Assembly (NCBI GenBank): GCA_026545225.1
Contig: CM048848.1
Coordinates: forward strand, 44,010,806-44,074,805
Length of the DNA: 64,000 bases
Direction: 5' to 3'
Origin: Cornus controversa
Taxonomy: Eukaryota; Streptophyta; Magnoliopsida; Cornales; Cornaceae
Shown: piece after piece, positions 11,961 to 23,700 of the stretch
Layout of the letters: the number at the start of each line of letters is the position of its first letter
How positions within the stretch are numbered: the stretch's first letter is position 1
Position numbers and translations under genes: made by a program
Notes under the pieces: generated by a model
The model's database searches: none
Told to the model about the DNA's origin: nothing
The model's input: the letters and a program-made list of their open reading frames with translations, nothing else

Positions 11961-12410
11961 GCTATGTTTGGTAGAATGGAAAAGAAAAGAAAGAGTAACA
12001 TTACTAATAAGAGAAAAGAAAAGAAAAGGAAATGAAATGATAATGTTAAGTTTTTATCGTGTTTTATTGATTAGTAAAGGAAAAGATAGTTAACATGTTT
12101 TGGGGAAAAAAATATATGAAATAATTTAAAATTTTTACCATTATACCCTTTTATATTTAAAAGAACAAATTTTAGTTTTTATCAAAATAAGGACAAAGTT
12201 GATATTAATAAAGTTTCATTAAAAAATATAGTCTTTCCTTCCCTTTCTTCCCATTTGTAAAAGAATAACAAAAGCTACTATTTATCCTTAATTTATCCCC
12301 CCAAATCCTTTCATTTTCATTATAAAAATTTCATACCAAACATACAAAACCATATCCCTCCATCACCTTTCTTTTCTTTTCCTTCTATTTCTTTCCTACC
12401 AAACTGACCC
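11961..12410. mobile_element. Small MITE, possibly Harbinger-like
   Basis: The left end GCTATGTTTGGTAG and the reverse complement of the right end GGGTCAGTTTGGTAG are similar. Both are followed inward by GGAAAAGAAAAGAAAG-type purine runs. Flanks TTT and TTA would be compatible with the 3-bp TTA/TAA target of Harbinger elements, but one has changed. Non-coding. Confidence 0.35.
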
Positions 12411-13068
12411 TTAAAAGACTCCAGATTCACTAAAGACATTAGAATAGGACTGGTATAGGAAGATGCTAGTAAATCAGGTAAAAATTTGGGGAAGAAAGAA
12501 TGAAACCTAGAAATTTTCATTGTTAAGAACAACCAAATTAGGCCACAATTTGGAATGATTCTTGTCCTTATTCATAAATTTAGACACGACGAATCAATTC
12601 TTATTAAAGTTTGGTGGAATAAATGGGTTTGATGATCGGATTTCATGGTCGAAACAGGTGAGTCGTTGGAGTGGCCCTTTCATCGCATCGCCGTCACAAC
12701 CACCAATAAACTCACCGCCGCCAGCAACTCACCTTTTGTTCATTTGGCAAATTCATTTGGTATCCTAGTCTTGCCTTCTTGGATCAGCTTCACCATGTGA
12801 ACAATCGATGATAACCGCGTGAGGGTCTGGCTCGAGGCCGAGGCGATCATTGGGAAGAAACAGTTGTCGTAGAAACCTTGGGGCAGAGATGGTTCAAGAT
12901 AAGCTGATGGCAATCAGCAAGTAAAACTAATTGTGTGTTTTGATCATCATCACTATTCATGTGAATTGCCCATGTTCGATGGGTCCATAAAGTGGCAACC
13001 GCAATTTTGAAGAAAGGGCAAGTTTACCTGGTGGAGTCTTGAAATTCTTGCTTGAGTTGTTTGATACG
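12411..13068. other. Unassigned, no complete gene
   Basis: Higher GC from about 12650 to 12900 and some codon-like texture. No frame longer than 70 codons and no recognised domain, so an eroded gene fragment carried by a transposon is possible. Confidence 0.3.
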
Positions 13069-13076
13069 ATCTGTGG

Positions 13077-13738
13077 CTAGAAAATATGGACACTTTACCT
13101 AGGGTGCTGTACTCGTGAGGGCACCCCGCGCGAGCACCCCAGGGCATGCCAGGGCACCCTGCGCGCACGCGAGCACCCCAGGGCACCCCGCGCGCGCGCG
13201 GAGGCACCTCAGGGCATGCCAGGGCACCCCGCGAGCGCGGACACTCCAACACTCTTCAGACACGTATCGGACACTTCGTAGAAGTGTCCTGACATTTTTC
13301 TTTTTAGGACACTTCTCGGACACTCCTTGGACACTTCTCGGACACTTCTTATACACTCCTCGAAGATGTATCGGACACTTCATAGCAATAATATAAATTC
13401 AAATATTTCGAATGAAAATTATATGATACTAAGTTATGATTAAAATCTAAGCTAAATATATGTAGAAGACTAAATAAGTTTGGGTCTTTAATTTATTTTA
13501 ATCTATTTGTTTATTTTTGTTTATAAGTTTGTTTGATTCTTAATTTCTTGATGATGAATTGAAGTATTTTTGTAATGTAGTATTTTTTATTAAATAATTA
13601 ATATATATTAATATATTATATTATTATTTTATAGCCGTATCCTCGTTGTGTCCGTGTCCTATTTTTTTAAAATTTTTCGTATCGCTGTGTTGGTGTCGTA
13701 TCGTACTCGTGTCCCGTATCCATGTTCGTGCTTCCTAG
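13077..13738. mobile_element. hAT-like element, family 'CTAGAAGCACGGACAC', copy 1
   Basis: Termini CTAGAAAATATGGACAC (left) and, reverse-complemented, CTAGGAAGCACGAAC (right). Flanked by the 8-bp direct repeats ATCTGTGG (13069-13076) and ATCTGCGG (13739-13746), one mismatch, typical of hAT. Both arms are built of 'GGACACTTCTCGGACAC'-type short repeats. No transposase. The left arm holds an unusual GC-rich repeat at 13110-13250. Confidence 0.75.
13110..13250. repeat. GC-rich CGAGCACCCCAGGGCA repeat
   Basis: Irregular repeats of GAGCACCCCAGGGCAYGCCAGGGCACC with CGCG runs, strongly GC-rich inside AT-rich DNA. Frames through it on both strands (Pro/Ala/Arg-rich) are by-products of the repeat. 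Confidence 0.7.
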
Positions 13739-13746
13739 ATCTGCGG

Positions 13747-14112
13747 TAATGTCTATATAGGTATGCTCAAGCCGGTAATTGGGTGGTGGCATTAATGTAT
13801 TGGCAATTTTTGGTTGATGTTGTGGTGGAAGTGGAAGATGGGATGGAGAGAAGAGAGAATTGAGAGAAGAAGAAGAGAGGAGAGAGATGGTGACAACGGG
13901 TGGAGAGAGATTCAGTGAGGGTATAAATGTCAAATAACATTCGAGTCTAAAATTATAATTTCAAACAACAAGCGTACTTTCGGTATTTTTGTTTTTCAAA
14001 TTCGTAACTTAATGGTCAATTGACAGAATAAAATGTTAGGGCAAGATTAATCAAATCTGGAAAATGTTGATTACCATTTTTACACAACTATTCTCTATTA
14101 ACAATAAAAATA
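13747..14112. other. No gene seen
   Basis: Includes a purine-rich 'gagagaagagagaattgagagaag' stretch near 13850. Nothing else recognised. Confidence 0.4.
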
Positions 14113-15490
14113 AGGGTAAATTACTCTGACCTCCCCTGAAGTTTGGGTTTATATCTCTTAGATGAAAATTTTGTAAACAACCTGCCTTGAAGTATAGTGA
14201 AATTATAGTCAACTCCAAAATAATTAAGAGTCAATCAATGCTGTTATATATATTTTTTGAAATACCAAAAATACCATTTAATAAACATAATTACTTTTTT
14301 ATTTCTGCCAACTATTGTTATATCACAAAAATAATACGAAGTAAATTAATTTAATTTTTAATATAAATTTCTAATATACATATTAGCGGCAACCGACATC
14401 GCTCCTCTGCAACCATCACCTCTCCTCCACCAACCACCGCCATCACTGCCTCTCTTCTCCACAACCACCATCTCTCTACTCGCTCGGTGATTCTTCATCC
14501 AACTACTCTTCAAACCAAAACCCAATTCTTCTGCCAAAAATCAAATTCCCTCAATTATAGTGAAATGACAAAGATCACTCTTTTGTAGGAAATAAAAAAA
14601 AGAACAGATTTTGGGATCATGAGATCTCTTGGATCAACTCTCCAAATCAATCGAAGTGAGGGAGAGTGGCTGGAGGCGATAACAATAGGGCTTGAGGCGG
14701 CAAAAACTTTGAGGAGGGAAGGGGCGACAATTAAAGTGATATATATATACACATATATATGTATATAAATGCATATGCCCTTCGAATCTCCCCAGTATTT
14801 GATGCCTTTGGCCACAAACAGCCGAATCAATCTCAGACATCATCTCCACCACTACCACTAAAATCTCCCTATAAAATCAAGCTCCAATAAAATTCAATTT
14901 TAAAAAAGCAAAATCCCTGTTTTCTTTTGAAAGAAGAAAGTTAATGAACTAATTAATCTTACCAAATCTGTTGTGTTGAGGTTATGATACTCCAATGCTA
15001 GTTTGCTGCTCTATTGAGTGAGTGATACCATTTTAGGTGTATATATACATATAATGCACCTTGTTCATGGTAGATGAATCAATTTGAGTTTCATTCTTTT
15101 ATCGATTGGGAATCTCAATTTGAGTTTATGTATATGCAAGGTGATTCTTATATGTATATGTCAACTATTGTAGAGGGAGAGAGGCGGTGGTGGTCATGGC
15201 AGTGGAGACATGAGAGGGAGAGAGAGAAAGGTGGTGGGGTGGGTTTAGCGGTGGTGGTGTTGAGGGAGAAGTGAGAACTCAAATTAAGGGGTAATATTTT
15301 TAATTTATTTTTTACGCTTACATCAGAAATAAGTAAAAAATTAAATATAATAACAATTACGGTAATATGGTAAAATTACAACAAATATTTAGGTCATTTC
15401 TCTCATATAGGGTGACAGGGTAATTTATTCAAAACTTTAATCAGAGGGTCATAAGCTTAAATCTCAAGAGAGGTCAGGGTAATTTACCCT
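14113..15490. mobile_element. TIR element, 1.4 kb
   Basis: The left end AGGGTAAATTACTCTGACCT is the near-perfect inverse of the right end, AGGTCAGGGTAATTTACCCT. Similarity continues inward for some 50 bp with the 'CCCCTGAAG' motif. No convincing target-site duplication remains. The interior has CT-rich exon-like stretches at about 14390-14540 and GA-rich ones at about 15170-15270 that could be captured gene pieces, but no domain is recognisable. A (TA)-rich spacer lies near 14740. Confidence 0.6.
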
Positions 15491-15793
15491 AAAAGTAAAC
15501 TTGAGGAGAGTGATGTTAGAGCATTTTACCCTTTATTTGTAAGTTGACGAGGTGTATAAATAAAAGGGCAAATTACATTTTGACTCCTGAGGTTTGTCCA
15601 TATGTCAACCTCACCCCCCACGCTTGCGTATTGACTTTTACACCCCTTAAGTTTGAAATTATACATCACTTTAGTCCATCACGTCATTGTCAACGGTCAA
15701 ATTACTTACATCATGCAAACAGTAGCCAAAAAATATCCAGAATGCCCTTCTACAATTTATGCGTGTATCTTGTTTGTTGTAAAGCTCAAACCC

Positions 15794-16012
15794 ATTAGCC
15801 ATGGCGAAGAGGAGTACCTCGTTGGCGGTGGCACCGCCTCCTCCTCCGCCGTTTCAATTCACGACCACTCCTCACCACTACAGCCAAAGCCGATGACATC
15901 TGATTCGAAGGCACTTATCTACAAGTGTTCCATCTACAATAAGGCCTTCGGTTCCTACCAAGTCATAGGCGATCACAAGGCAAGTCACAAAAAACTCGCT
16001 AGAGGAGACTAA
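15794..16012 (+). pseudogene. Fragment of a ZAT/STZ-like C2H2 zinc-finger gene
   Basis: An open frame starting inside the TIR element reads HGEEEYL, a Ser-rich linker, then YKCSIYNKAFGSYQVIGDHK. Plant EAR-type C2H2 proteins have EEEYLA..., and a QALGGH-type finger CxxCxKxFxSYQALGGHKxSHxK. Here the second zinc cysteine is replaced by Tyr (CSIY for CSVC) and QALGGH has become QVIGDH, so the finger should not bind zinc normally. Only one finger is present where the family usually has two, with no EAR motif. In the source family the protein is a nuclear transcriptional repressor; here the piece is a transposon passenger and probably dead. Confidence 0.7.
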
Positions 16013-16068
16013 CAATCATCTAATTCCGCCGCCAAGTTAGGGTTTTGAAATCAAATTAGGGAAATTGC

Positions 16069-16975
16069 AAACTCAAATTAGGGCTCCAACGGTGGTAGTT
16101 GGGTTGGCCTTTGGTTTTGAAATTGTAAACTCAAATTAGGGCTCCAATGGTGTCAGTGGTAGCTATGGGGATTTTACTGCAAATGGTAGTAGTTGGGTTG
16201 GTCTTTGGTTTTGAATTGTAAACGCAAATTAGGGCTCCAATGGTGTCAGTGGAGGTGGCCATGACAGTTGGGATTGTATATGATGGGGGTTGTTGTGGTG
16301 GGTTTCGGTTTGGCTGTTTCAGGTAAAGGCGGTTGAGGTGGTGCTCGGCTAGGTTTATCAAGGGTGGCAGTGGTGTCGTGGCTGGGTTGAGTGGTGGAGT
16401 TGGTGGTGGTTCTCGGTTGGTTGTTTGAGTGTTCCGGCCATAGGTGGTGGTTGAAATTGCAAACTTAAATTAGGGCTCCAATGGTGTCAGTGGTGATGGC
16501 CATGGCAGCTGGGGTTATGCATGATGGTGGCTGCCGTGTTTCGGTTTGGCTGTTTCAGGTGGAGACTGTTGAGGTGATGCTTGATTGGGTTTGTCGAGGG
16601 TGGTAGTAGTGCTATGGTTGGGTTAAGTGGTGGAGTTAATGGTGGAGCTTGATGGTGGTTCTTAGTTGGTTGTTTGAGTGTTCCGACCATGGGTGGTGGT
16701 TGAAGTGGTGGCTGAAATTGCAAACTCAAGTTAGGGCTCTAATGGTGTCAATGGTGGTGGTCGTGGTAGGTAAGGTTGTGCACGATGGTGGCTATTCGGG
16801 TGGAGGCTGTTGAGGTGGTGCTCGACTGGGTTTATCGAGGGTGGCAGTGGTGCCGTGGCTGGGTTGAGTGGTGGAGTTAGTGATGGAGCTTGATGTTAGT
16901 TCTCAGTTAATTGTTTGAGTATTCCAGTCGTAGGTGGTGGCTGAAATTGCAAACTCAAATTAGGGCTCTAATGGT
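16069..16975 (+). repeat. GT-rich variable-length tandem array
   Basis: 'Caaactcaaattagggctcc' recurs at about 16069, 16127, 16219, 16457, 16722 and 16949. It is followed by GGTGTCAGTGGTGGTGGCCATGG-like sequence and blocks such as 'tttcaggtggaggctgttgagg' and 'gagtgttccggccataggtgg'. Unit length varies (about 58, 92, 238, 265 and 227 bp) because internal blocks have been gained or lost. Non-coding. Confidence 0.8.
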
Positions 16976-17044
16976 GTTAGTGGTGGTCTTTAGCAGAGAG
17001 TAAGTATAGTAGTTTAGTTATTTTAGCATGTTGTTGATCAAAGT

Positions 17045-17846
17045 CTAGAAAGCACGGACACTTCGTATAGGGGTGCCATGTTCGTGTCGGACACTCGGAC
17101 ACTCCTCGAACACGTGTCGGACACTCCTTAGAAGTGTCCTGGAATTTTTTTTTTAGGACACGACGGGGACACGGCAAGGACACGTGGGGGACACGGCGGG
17201 GTACATTTTGTAATTTTTAAAAGTGCAAAAAAAATCCTGAACTTTTCCAAAGTTACAAAAAAACCCATTTGAACTATTTTTGAGCATTTCAGCCCCTCCT
17301 CTTCTAAAAGTTGACATCTTGACCCCTTAAAATAACTATAATGACATATATACCATTTATATGACTAAAATGCCCTTTCTGTATAAATATAGTATTTTCT
17401 AAAATAAAAAATTTTAAAAATAAAAAATAGTAAGATAAAATTTCTAAATAGTAAATTTAGAAACAAAAAAATAAAAAATCCAATAGAACTTTATTTAACA
17501 TAAAGTCATGTTAGTTTATTTGATATTTTATATTTAAATTTATTTGTTTGTTATTAGAAAAATGAGTAATATGCAAGATTCTAGTAGTGGGTTTGAATAT
17601 AATGAACATCCTTTTTGAAAATACATTAATTGCTTGATAATAAATTGAAGTATTTGTGTGGTTTATTATTTTTTTATTGTTAGATTTATGGTATTGTGGA
17701 TATTGGTTAACTTGTTGAATATATATTAATATATTATTTCAGAGCCGTATCCCTGCTGTGTCGTGTTCTGTTTTTTTAAATTTGTCGTGTCGCCGTTTTC
17801 GTGTCGTATCGTACCCGTGTTTCGTGTCCGTGTCCATGCTTCTTAG
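17045..17846. mobile_element. hAT-like element, same family, copy 2 (nested)
   Basis: Termini CTAGAAAGCACGGACAC and, reverse-complemented, CTAAGAAGCATGGACAC. Flanked by a perfect 8-bp duplication ATCAAAGT (17037-17044 and 17847-17854). It sits inside the Pack-type element, so it is the younger insertion. The arms carry GGACACG/CGTGTCC repeats, and the AT-rich middle is without a coding frame. Confidence 0.85.
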
Positions 17847-17956
17847 ATCAAAGTAAACCAAAAACTACTGACAAGGAATAAAAATGAAGATTCACAAATG
17901 TAAAAGGGCAAGATTGACATATGGAGAAATCTCATAGGTCAAAATGTAGTTTACCT

Positions 17957-18740
17957 ACTGTAAAAGATGTCTTTAGTAACAACAATTAACCTTTTTTTTT
18001 TTTTTCTCCTTTTTCAATTTAAAAGGTATTAAAGTGTATAAAAATATTAAAAATTTTATACACTTAATAGGTGTATAGATATATAACCAAGTATAGAAAA
18101 TGGGCGATTCCAAGCCCTAATCTATTCGAAGGGATCACGATTGGGTCTCCATTGAAGCCACAGTGCTCGGTGAAGGCATCAAGAAATAACAAGAGGTTGA
18201 AGGATTCGGGTCATCGCGATTCAAGCCCCCAATTGAACGAAGGTGAAGGTGCCATTTTGTGCCATAATTTCTATATACATAGATATGTATATATATACAT
18301 ACATAAACATCACCTTTGATAGTAAGCTTTTCCACGTAAAATGAGCTTCAAAATTGCAACTACTGCAATTGACCCAGCAAAATGAGATCAAATTTTTGTA
18401 GGTAGTAGCTTTTCCCAGTAAAATGGGTTGGTAATGGCTATATATATATGTATATACATACATAGACACACACACACACACATATATATTATAGATATAT
18501 AGGGATTGGTAGAGACCCAGAAAAATTTCTAATGAAATTCTGTTAAGTGCAGCCTAGAAATGCAAAATAGAGAGTAGCATCGTAAGACTCAGATGATCAA
18601 CAGGGTTCTTGGGTTTAAGAGAGACAGATGTAAAGTTGGCAATATTTTTTAAAAGATTCAATTTTTTTTGAGATCTGTAGCGGACAGAAGCGGAGCGGCT
18701 CCTCCAAAGTATTGGAGTTTAAACGGGTTGAGTGTGGGCC
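17957..18740. other. No gene seen; CA/TA microsatellites
   Basis: Contains (TA)/(CA) runs at about 18280-18300 and 18440-18500 and a repeated 'gtagcttttcccagtaaaatgggttgg'-like motif (about 18320 and 18405). A short codon-like stretch at about 18090-18250 has no recognised domain. Confidence 0.4.
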
Positions 18741-18755
18741 GCTGGTACGGGTGGG

Positions 18756-18763
18756 TATATAGA
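18756..18763 (+). promoter_or_regulatory. TATA-like box upstream of the IF-2 gene
   Basis: TATATAGA followed by a pyrimidine-rich stretch (about 18785-18815) that would suit a transcription start and 5' UTR. The first coding ATG is at 19389. An intron is likely in the 5' UTR, because a pyrimidine tract and ATGCAG precede 'ggtttgcttgac' at about 19367. Confidence 0.3.
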
Positions 18764-19388
18764 TATAGCCACTGGCCCACTGCATCTTCCTCAATTTCTC
18801 TCCTCTCGTGTGCTCTTATTGACAAGGAACCCACCCCTAACCGCAAAAGGAGATTTAGGTTCTTCGTTTCTTCCGTTCTCTACTTGTTAGAGAAAAAGCG
18901 AAGGTACACACAGCTAACCAAATGTGGTTTCACTTTCTATGAATTGGGTGGTTTCTCTCACTTCCATTATTTGATTGCTTCATCATCTTGATAATCTACA
19001 CATCTTGTGAAATGTATGGTCTTGATATAGCTCACCCACATAAATATGTATATATCTAGGCGGTCTACTTGTCTCCTGGTATGATTTCTCCGAAAGTGGG
19101 TTTTTGATTATCTTTACAATTGTTGTTGTGTAAGACATGAGTAAGCAAATAAAGATTCGGAACATAACATTAAGCAAGGAATTGTTATAGTAGGTTTTTG
19201 GTTTTTTATTTTTCCCCCTTTTTTCCTCTTTTTTTTGGCTACGAATGATAAATTAGGTGCATAGTGCCCCCAATTTCAATTCAGCACTGCTTTATAATTG
19301 TTATTGTTATTGTTATGTAAATGTCATACTTTGGCACTAGCTTTAATTTTTCCTTTTATGATGCAGGGTTTGCTTGACATACTTATGA

Positions 19389-19415
19389 ATGGCTTGGAGA
19401 GTGGTTGGGAAAAAG
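19389..19415 (+). CDS. IF-2 exon 1 (start codon)
   Basis: Encodes MAWRVVGKK, then GTGTGT donor. Another ATG four bases upstream (19385) is out of frame and would hit a stop at the start of exon 2, so 19389 is the initiator. It has G at +4. Confidence 0.75.
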
Positions 19416-20674
19416 GTGTGTTTGATATCAACTTGTAGAGTGAATGCTATTTTGCTTTTCTTGTGATTTTTTATTGTGTTTATTAGTGATATCTGGAGCC
19501 TTAAAATGATTCATAAACTGTTCAGAGAGATACCACAAAAAAAGTGGTTTTAGTTTTTCCAAAAGCCACAATTATGTGCCATTCTTTGTTACCTGGGTCT
19601 TTCAGATTTACAACCCAGCCGTCCTCTCATCTGCTATTAGCCTAGAATTTGGATTTTTGGAATGGGTTGTGTTGGAGTATTGTTGGTGAGATTATGATTT
19701 TAATGGCATTGCTTTTAGGATTCAGATTTTATGCTTTTTCTCATCTTCTTTAAAAGAATTCTCTACAGACATGGCTCGGTATCTGTGTATGTAATTGTAA
19801 TGTGTTAATATGATAAGTAAAACTGAGTGCATATTTTAAACATTAATTTTGAAGTAACTTTCTATCTCATAATACTTGTACTGTACATGGGTCTTTTCTT
19901 CAGGGCATTATTAGTCTTGTAAAAACATCGACTTTAACAACATCAAGAGATGCTGTGGTGTCAGTTTCTTTATCTACCCTTAAAGATGCAGTGAAATCGC
20001 CCTCTGCTTCCGTCAGATGCATACGAGGTAATGAGAGTTTTTACATATTTTTCAAGCTTCTCTTTGGTATTTTTGTGCTTCTGTTTGGACTATCACCTGA
20101 GCTTATAGGTGTTCAACTTGTTATTTTACACAGTTGACTCAAAGCCCATCCCTATATCTGTTAAAATTAGGGGTGCACATGATTCTGATTGGATTAGTTT
20201 AAAGATAAACTGGAACCAATCTGGTTCTAATGGTCCCTTGAAAATCAGAACCGAACCAAGCTGAACCAAGGAAACTTCCTAAACCAAACCAATCCAAGCC
20301 ATAGAATGGTTTGGATTGGTTCGGTTTGGCAATATGGAAATTTAAAAAATATGCGAACTTTCTATAACAGTAAAGAATCCATAAACAGCAAAAGACCAAA
20401 TATATTTGTACTATATAGTTTATATTCAGGACACTGTTCATCATCTTCTACCTCTGCCTATGACTTTACTTTTCTATGTTGTTACAATGTAAAAGCAGGC
20501 AATAGGCAGGCCCAAGAACTTGTTTTATGCCTTAATCCGAAGCTTGTTTTATCTTTATACACTGCAAAACCTTCGCTCCTTATATTAAACCCAAAAAGAT
20601 ATCCTCCCTACATTCCCAGAAGTCTCTGTGATATATATTCCGTAAGACAGAGAGAGATTGCAACATATACCTAC

Positions 20675-20738
<64 letters not shown>

Positions 20739-23700
20739 TCTGTAAGTCACCCAAAAAGATGACAATGATGAAGATGCCACTGAAACTGTGGGTTGAAAGT
20801 TGTTTGGGACTTTGGGCACAGAGTGCCTCAGCTGCTCAGGCAATGTGAGGAACCAAAATCAGCAAAGAAAAAGGTTAGATGAGAAGTGAGAGAGAGAGAG
20901 AGAGAGCAGAAGGACAACATGGTGGTTGGAGATTTAGATGCGAACAACAGGGCCAGTGGGTGATGGTGGAGCGTGAGATGCAGAAGGGAACAGGCGAAGG
21001 GTCAAAGGGAGTCTTTGATTTGGGGCTTAAGGCAAGGGCAAGGGTAAGGTTTATAACATATATGTGATAGGTTTATTTGAGTTGTATGGCAAAAAATGTC
21101 CTAACCAATATGATTAACACACAATGTACATATACTTGCTTGGTGGTTTGGTTTGGTTCAGGGTGATGTTTTTGGTCCCAATCCACAAAACGAACTGGTT
21201 CCAATGGTTTCCTTAATTTTGGAATCGGCTAAACTGTTGACCCTTTGGATTGGAGTTTGATGGTTAATTTCTGTACCCTTGGTCAAAATGCAGTTGTCTG
21301 TCTGCAATTTAGCATGGATTAGAAATTTGGACTGATTAATCAATTAACTGTGCCTTGCCTATCTATTTGGCTTGTAGCATGAACACTCTTCTGTGCAATT
21401 TCAGCTTATCCTACATTTTTATGGACCAATCATAATGGTTGAAAGATAAATGTAGAGCAGTATAAGGGAGGTTTCGAGTATAATTCCATATTGCCATAAC
21501 TTCTAATCTCAAATTTGTGCTGCAGAATTCTCCATTAGCCCGGCGATACAGGATGCTGACGATTGCAAGTTCTTGATCAAGCGGCCTGTAGTACGGTAAA
21601 TCGAAATATTTCTGACCTCCATCTCTTCATGTCCTTTTGGGGAAATAACAGCTGAATTTAATGATTATTGCTATTAAAGTCTTCCACTAGCAATTCCTTG
21701 GGAGGTGCAGGTGTCACCATTAAGTACTTTGCTCTAGATTAGTTCACTAGATATCCTAATTAAACAATTTATCCATTCATTGTTTTTGAAGACGAAAGTT
21801 GAGGCAGCACATGATTTCCTATTTTAGGCAAGGAACAAGGCTCAAAGCATGAGGGATAATTTTGTGTTTTGAATTCATTTATGTAAAAATCGTAGTGTAG
21901 TGAAAAATAATGAACTGAAGAGTGGAAGAATGTAAAAAAAAGATGAATTGTTAATTACATTTTTCCTGTATGTAACTTGATCATTCTAGACTTATTGGTA
22001 GTACTTAAATAGTGAATAGACACGTGGGGCCCTAAATTACATTCCTCAAGTGAATTTTGATATGAAATCTGACGGAGTGGAAGCTATGAAATTGTTCGCA
22101 CACGAACAAGATAAACAACTTTGAATCCACAAAGTTAAGAGAAAATTGCAAAGCAATTGATATATTATTGATTAATTGATTGATTGATTTCTGCTCTATG
22201 GTAGGACATATATTTATAATAGAGAAATCATAATCCTAACAGTACAAGAAAACCTAAAAACAAAAGGAAACTTGTAGAAATCCTAATCCTAACAGAAAAA
22301 GGAAACTTATTTCCAAAAGGAAACTAAAATAAAAGAAAATTAGTATCCAAAATTAAACTCTCTCTAAAAAAAAATATTAAATATATATATAATATGAAAC
22401 CTACTAAAATTGTCCTACATCAGCGATTTGAGGTGGATTGTGTTCTCTAGAACCCTCGTGCTCCTGTTGAGGGATGTCCACTTGTTTTTCGATGAGGCGG
22501 TTGATCTTTTCCTGCAGCTACCCGTTCAGGCGTTTGGATTCCTCCAATTGTAGCCGCAATTGCTGCAACATTTGTTCTTGTGTCTGGTTTTGCTCCATTG
22601 TCTCACTGCGCACAGGTGACTGTATACCCACAATAGTCCCTCATCGTAGTTGTAAGGGCATCAATTCCACTCAGAATGTGTCGATTCTCACAGACGGCGC
22701 CAAAGTGTAGATGCAAAAAATCGCTCTACGTGTAGAATGGGGAGCTCTAGAAAATACTTTAAGTGGGAACTCACACCTTGCCCCTTTCCTGGGCAAGGCA
22801 TGTGAATTTATATTCATCTATACAAATGGATTACAAATTTTTATCCCATGATCATGGGATTTAATTACATTATCCATGACTAAGTCAACTTATGACTTTT
22901 TGACCATTTAGACTGCCACGTCAAGTGCTATGTGTAGCATGCTTATGACGCTTATGCCCTCCACGGTTTGTTTCTATTGGTGGGATTTTTCCCCCCACGT
23001 TTACTTTCTGGCTACTCCTACGAGGGTCAAATCAAGTCTTTTCTTTTTTAGATATATAATTTGGGTTAAATCAAAGCTTAAGTAGGTTATTGTTTTAAGT
23101 TCAGGAGGTTTCTTTTTTCATCAACTTGGCTTTTATATTGTGGTGAAAAAGTAATACTGCAATAATTTCGACTGATGTGTTGAAGAATCTGATGATAAAT
23201 GTATGTATATATGTATGAATGTATTCATGCAAGTGTGTGTGCATGTATTGGGCTAAAGGGAATAGGAAAGGTGACAGCAGGCTCTAGACTAGTATACCAT
23301 TCCCCGTTTATGTACTTGTGTACTTATGTAACACGTGAAGCTCCTGTGAAATATTATTACTTTTACAAATGATACAACCATTCTATTCTTGTGGGAAATA
23401 ACTTGGTAAAGTGATAGTTGTTTACATGGGTTCTGTAGAAGATTCTGGGATCTAGACATGATGTCAGACTGATTTTAATGCTTCAGGCATGCTTTATACT
23501 CTGTATCATACATGAATGTTGGGATGAAATAATATTTTTCAATCTTGGTTAGGTGTTTCCATGCGACTTCAGAAGTATTAGCTAGAAGAAATGATGAGCC
23601 AGTTCCTAAAAAGACTCCCAAGAAAGGGAAGTTCAAGAAAAGAACTAGAACTGAACCACCTGTAGATGCTCCTTATGTTCCTTCTAAATTAAAAGTTGCC

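Larger units (their letters stand above)
15566..17956 (+). mobile_element. Pack-type TIR element with captured zinc-finger fragment
   Basis: The left end GGGCAAATTACATTTTGAC and the reverse complement of the right end AGGTAAACTACATTTTGAC are inverted repeats that stay similar for about 50 bp, including CCATATGTCAA. Between them lie a C2H2 zinc-finger gene fragment (15794-16012), a GT-rich tandem array (16069-16975) and a nested hAT-like element (17045-17846). Elements that carry host-gene pieces between TIRs are called Pack-MULEs or Pack-TIRs. No clear target-site duplication and no transposase is seen, so the superfamily is not certain. Confidence 0.6.

Noticed and set aside
13099..13396. 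Overlapping 93-99 codon frames on both strands, rich in Pro, Ala, Arg and Cys
   Set aside because: They are translations of the GC-rich and GGACAC repeats inside the hAT-like element; no domain and no conservation expected.
19385..19415. Start of IF-2 at the first ATG (19385)
   Set aside because: Its frame reaches a stop within the first codons of exon 2; the second ATG gives the continuous frame.
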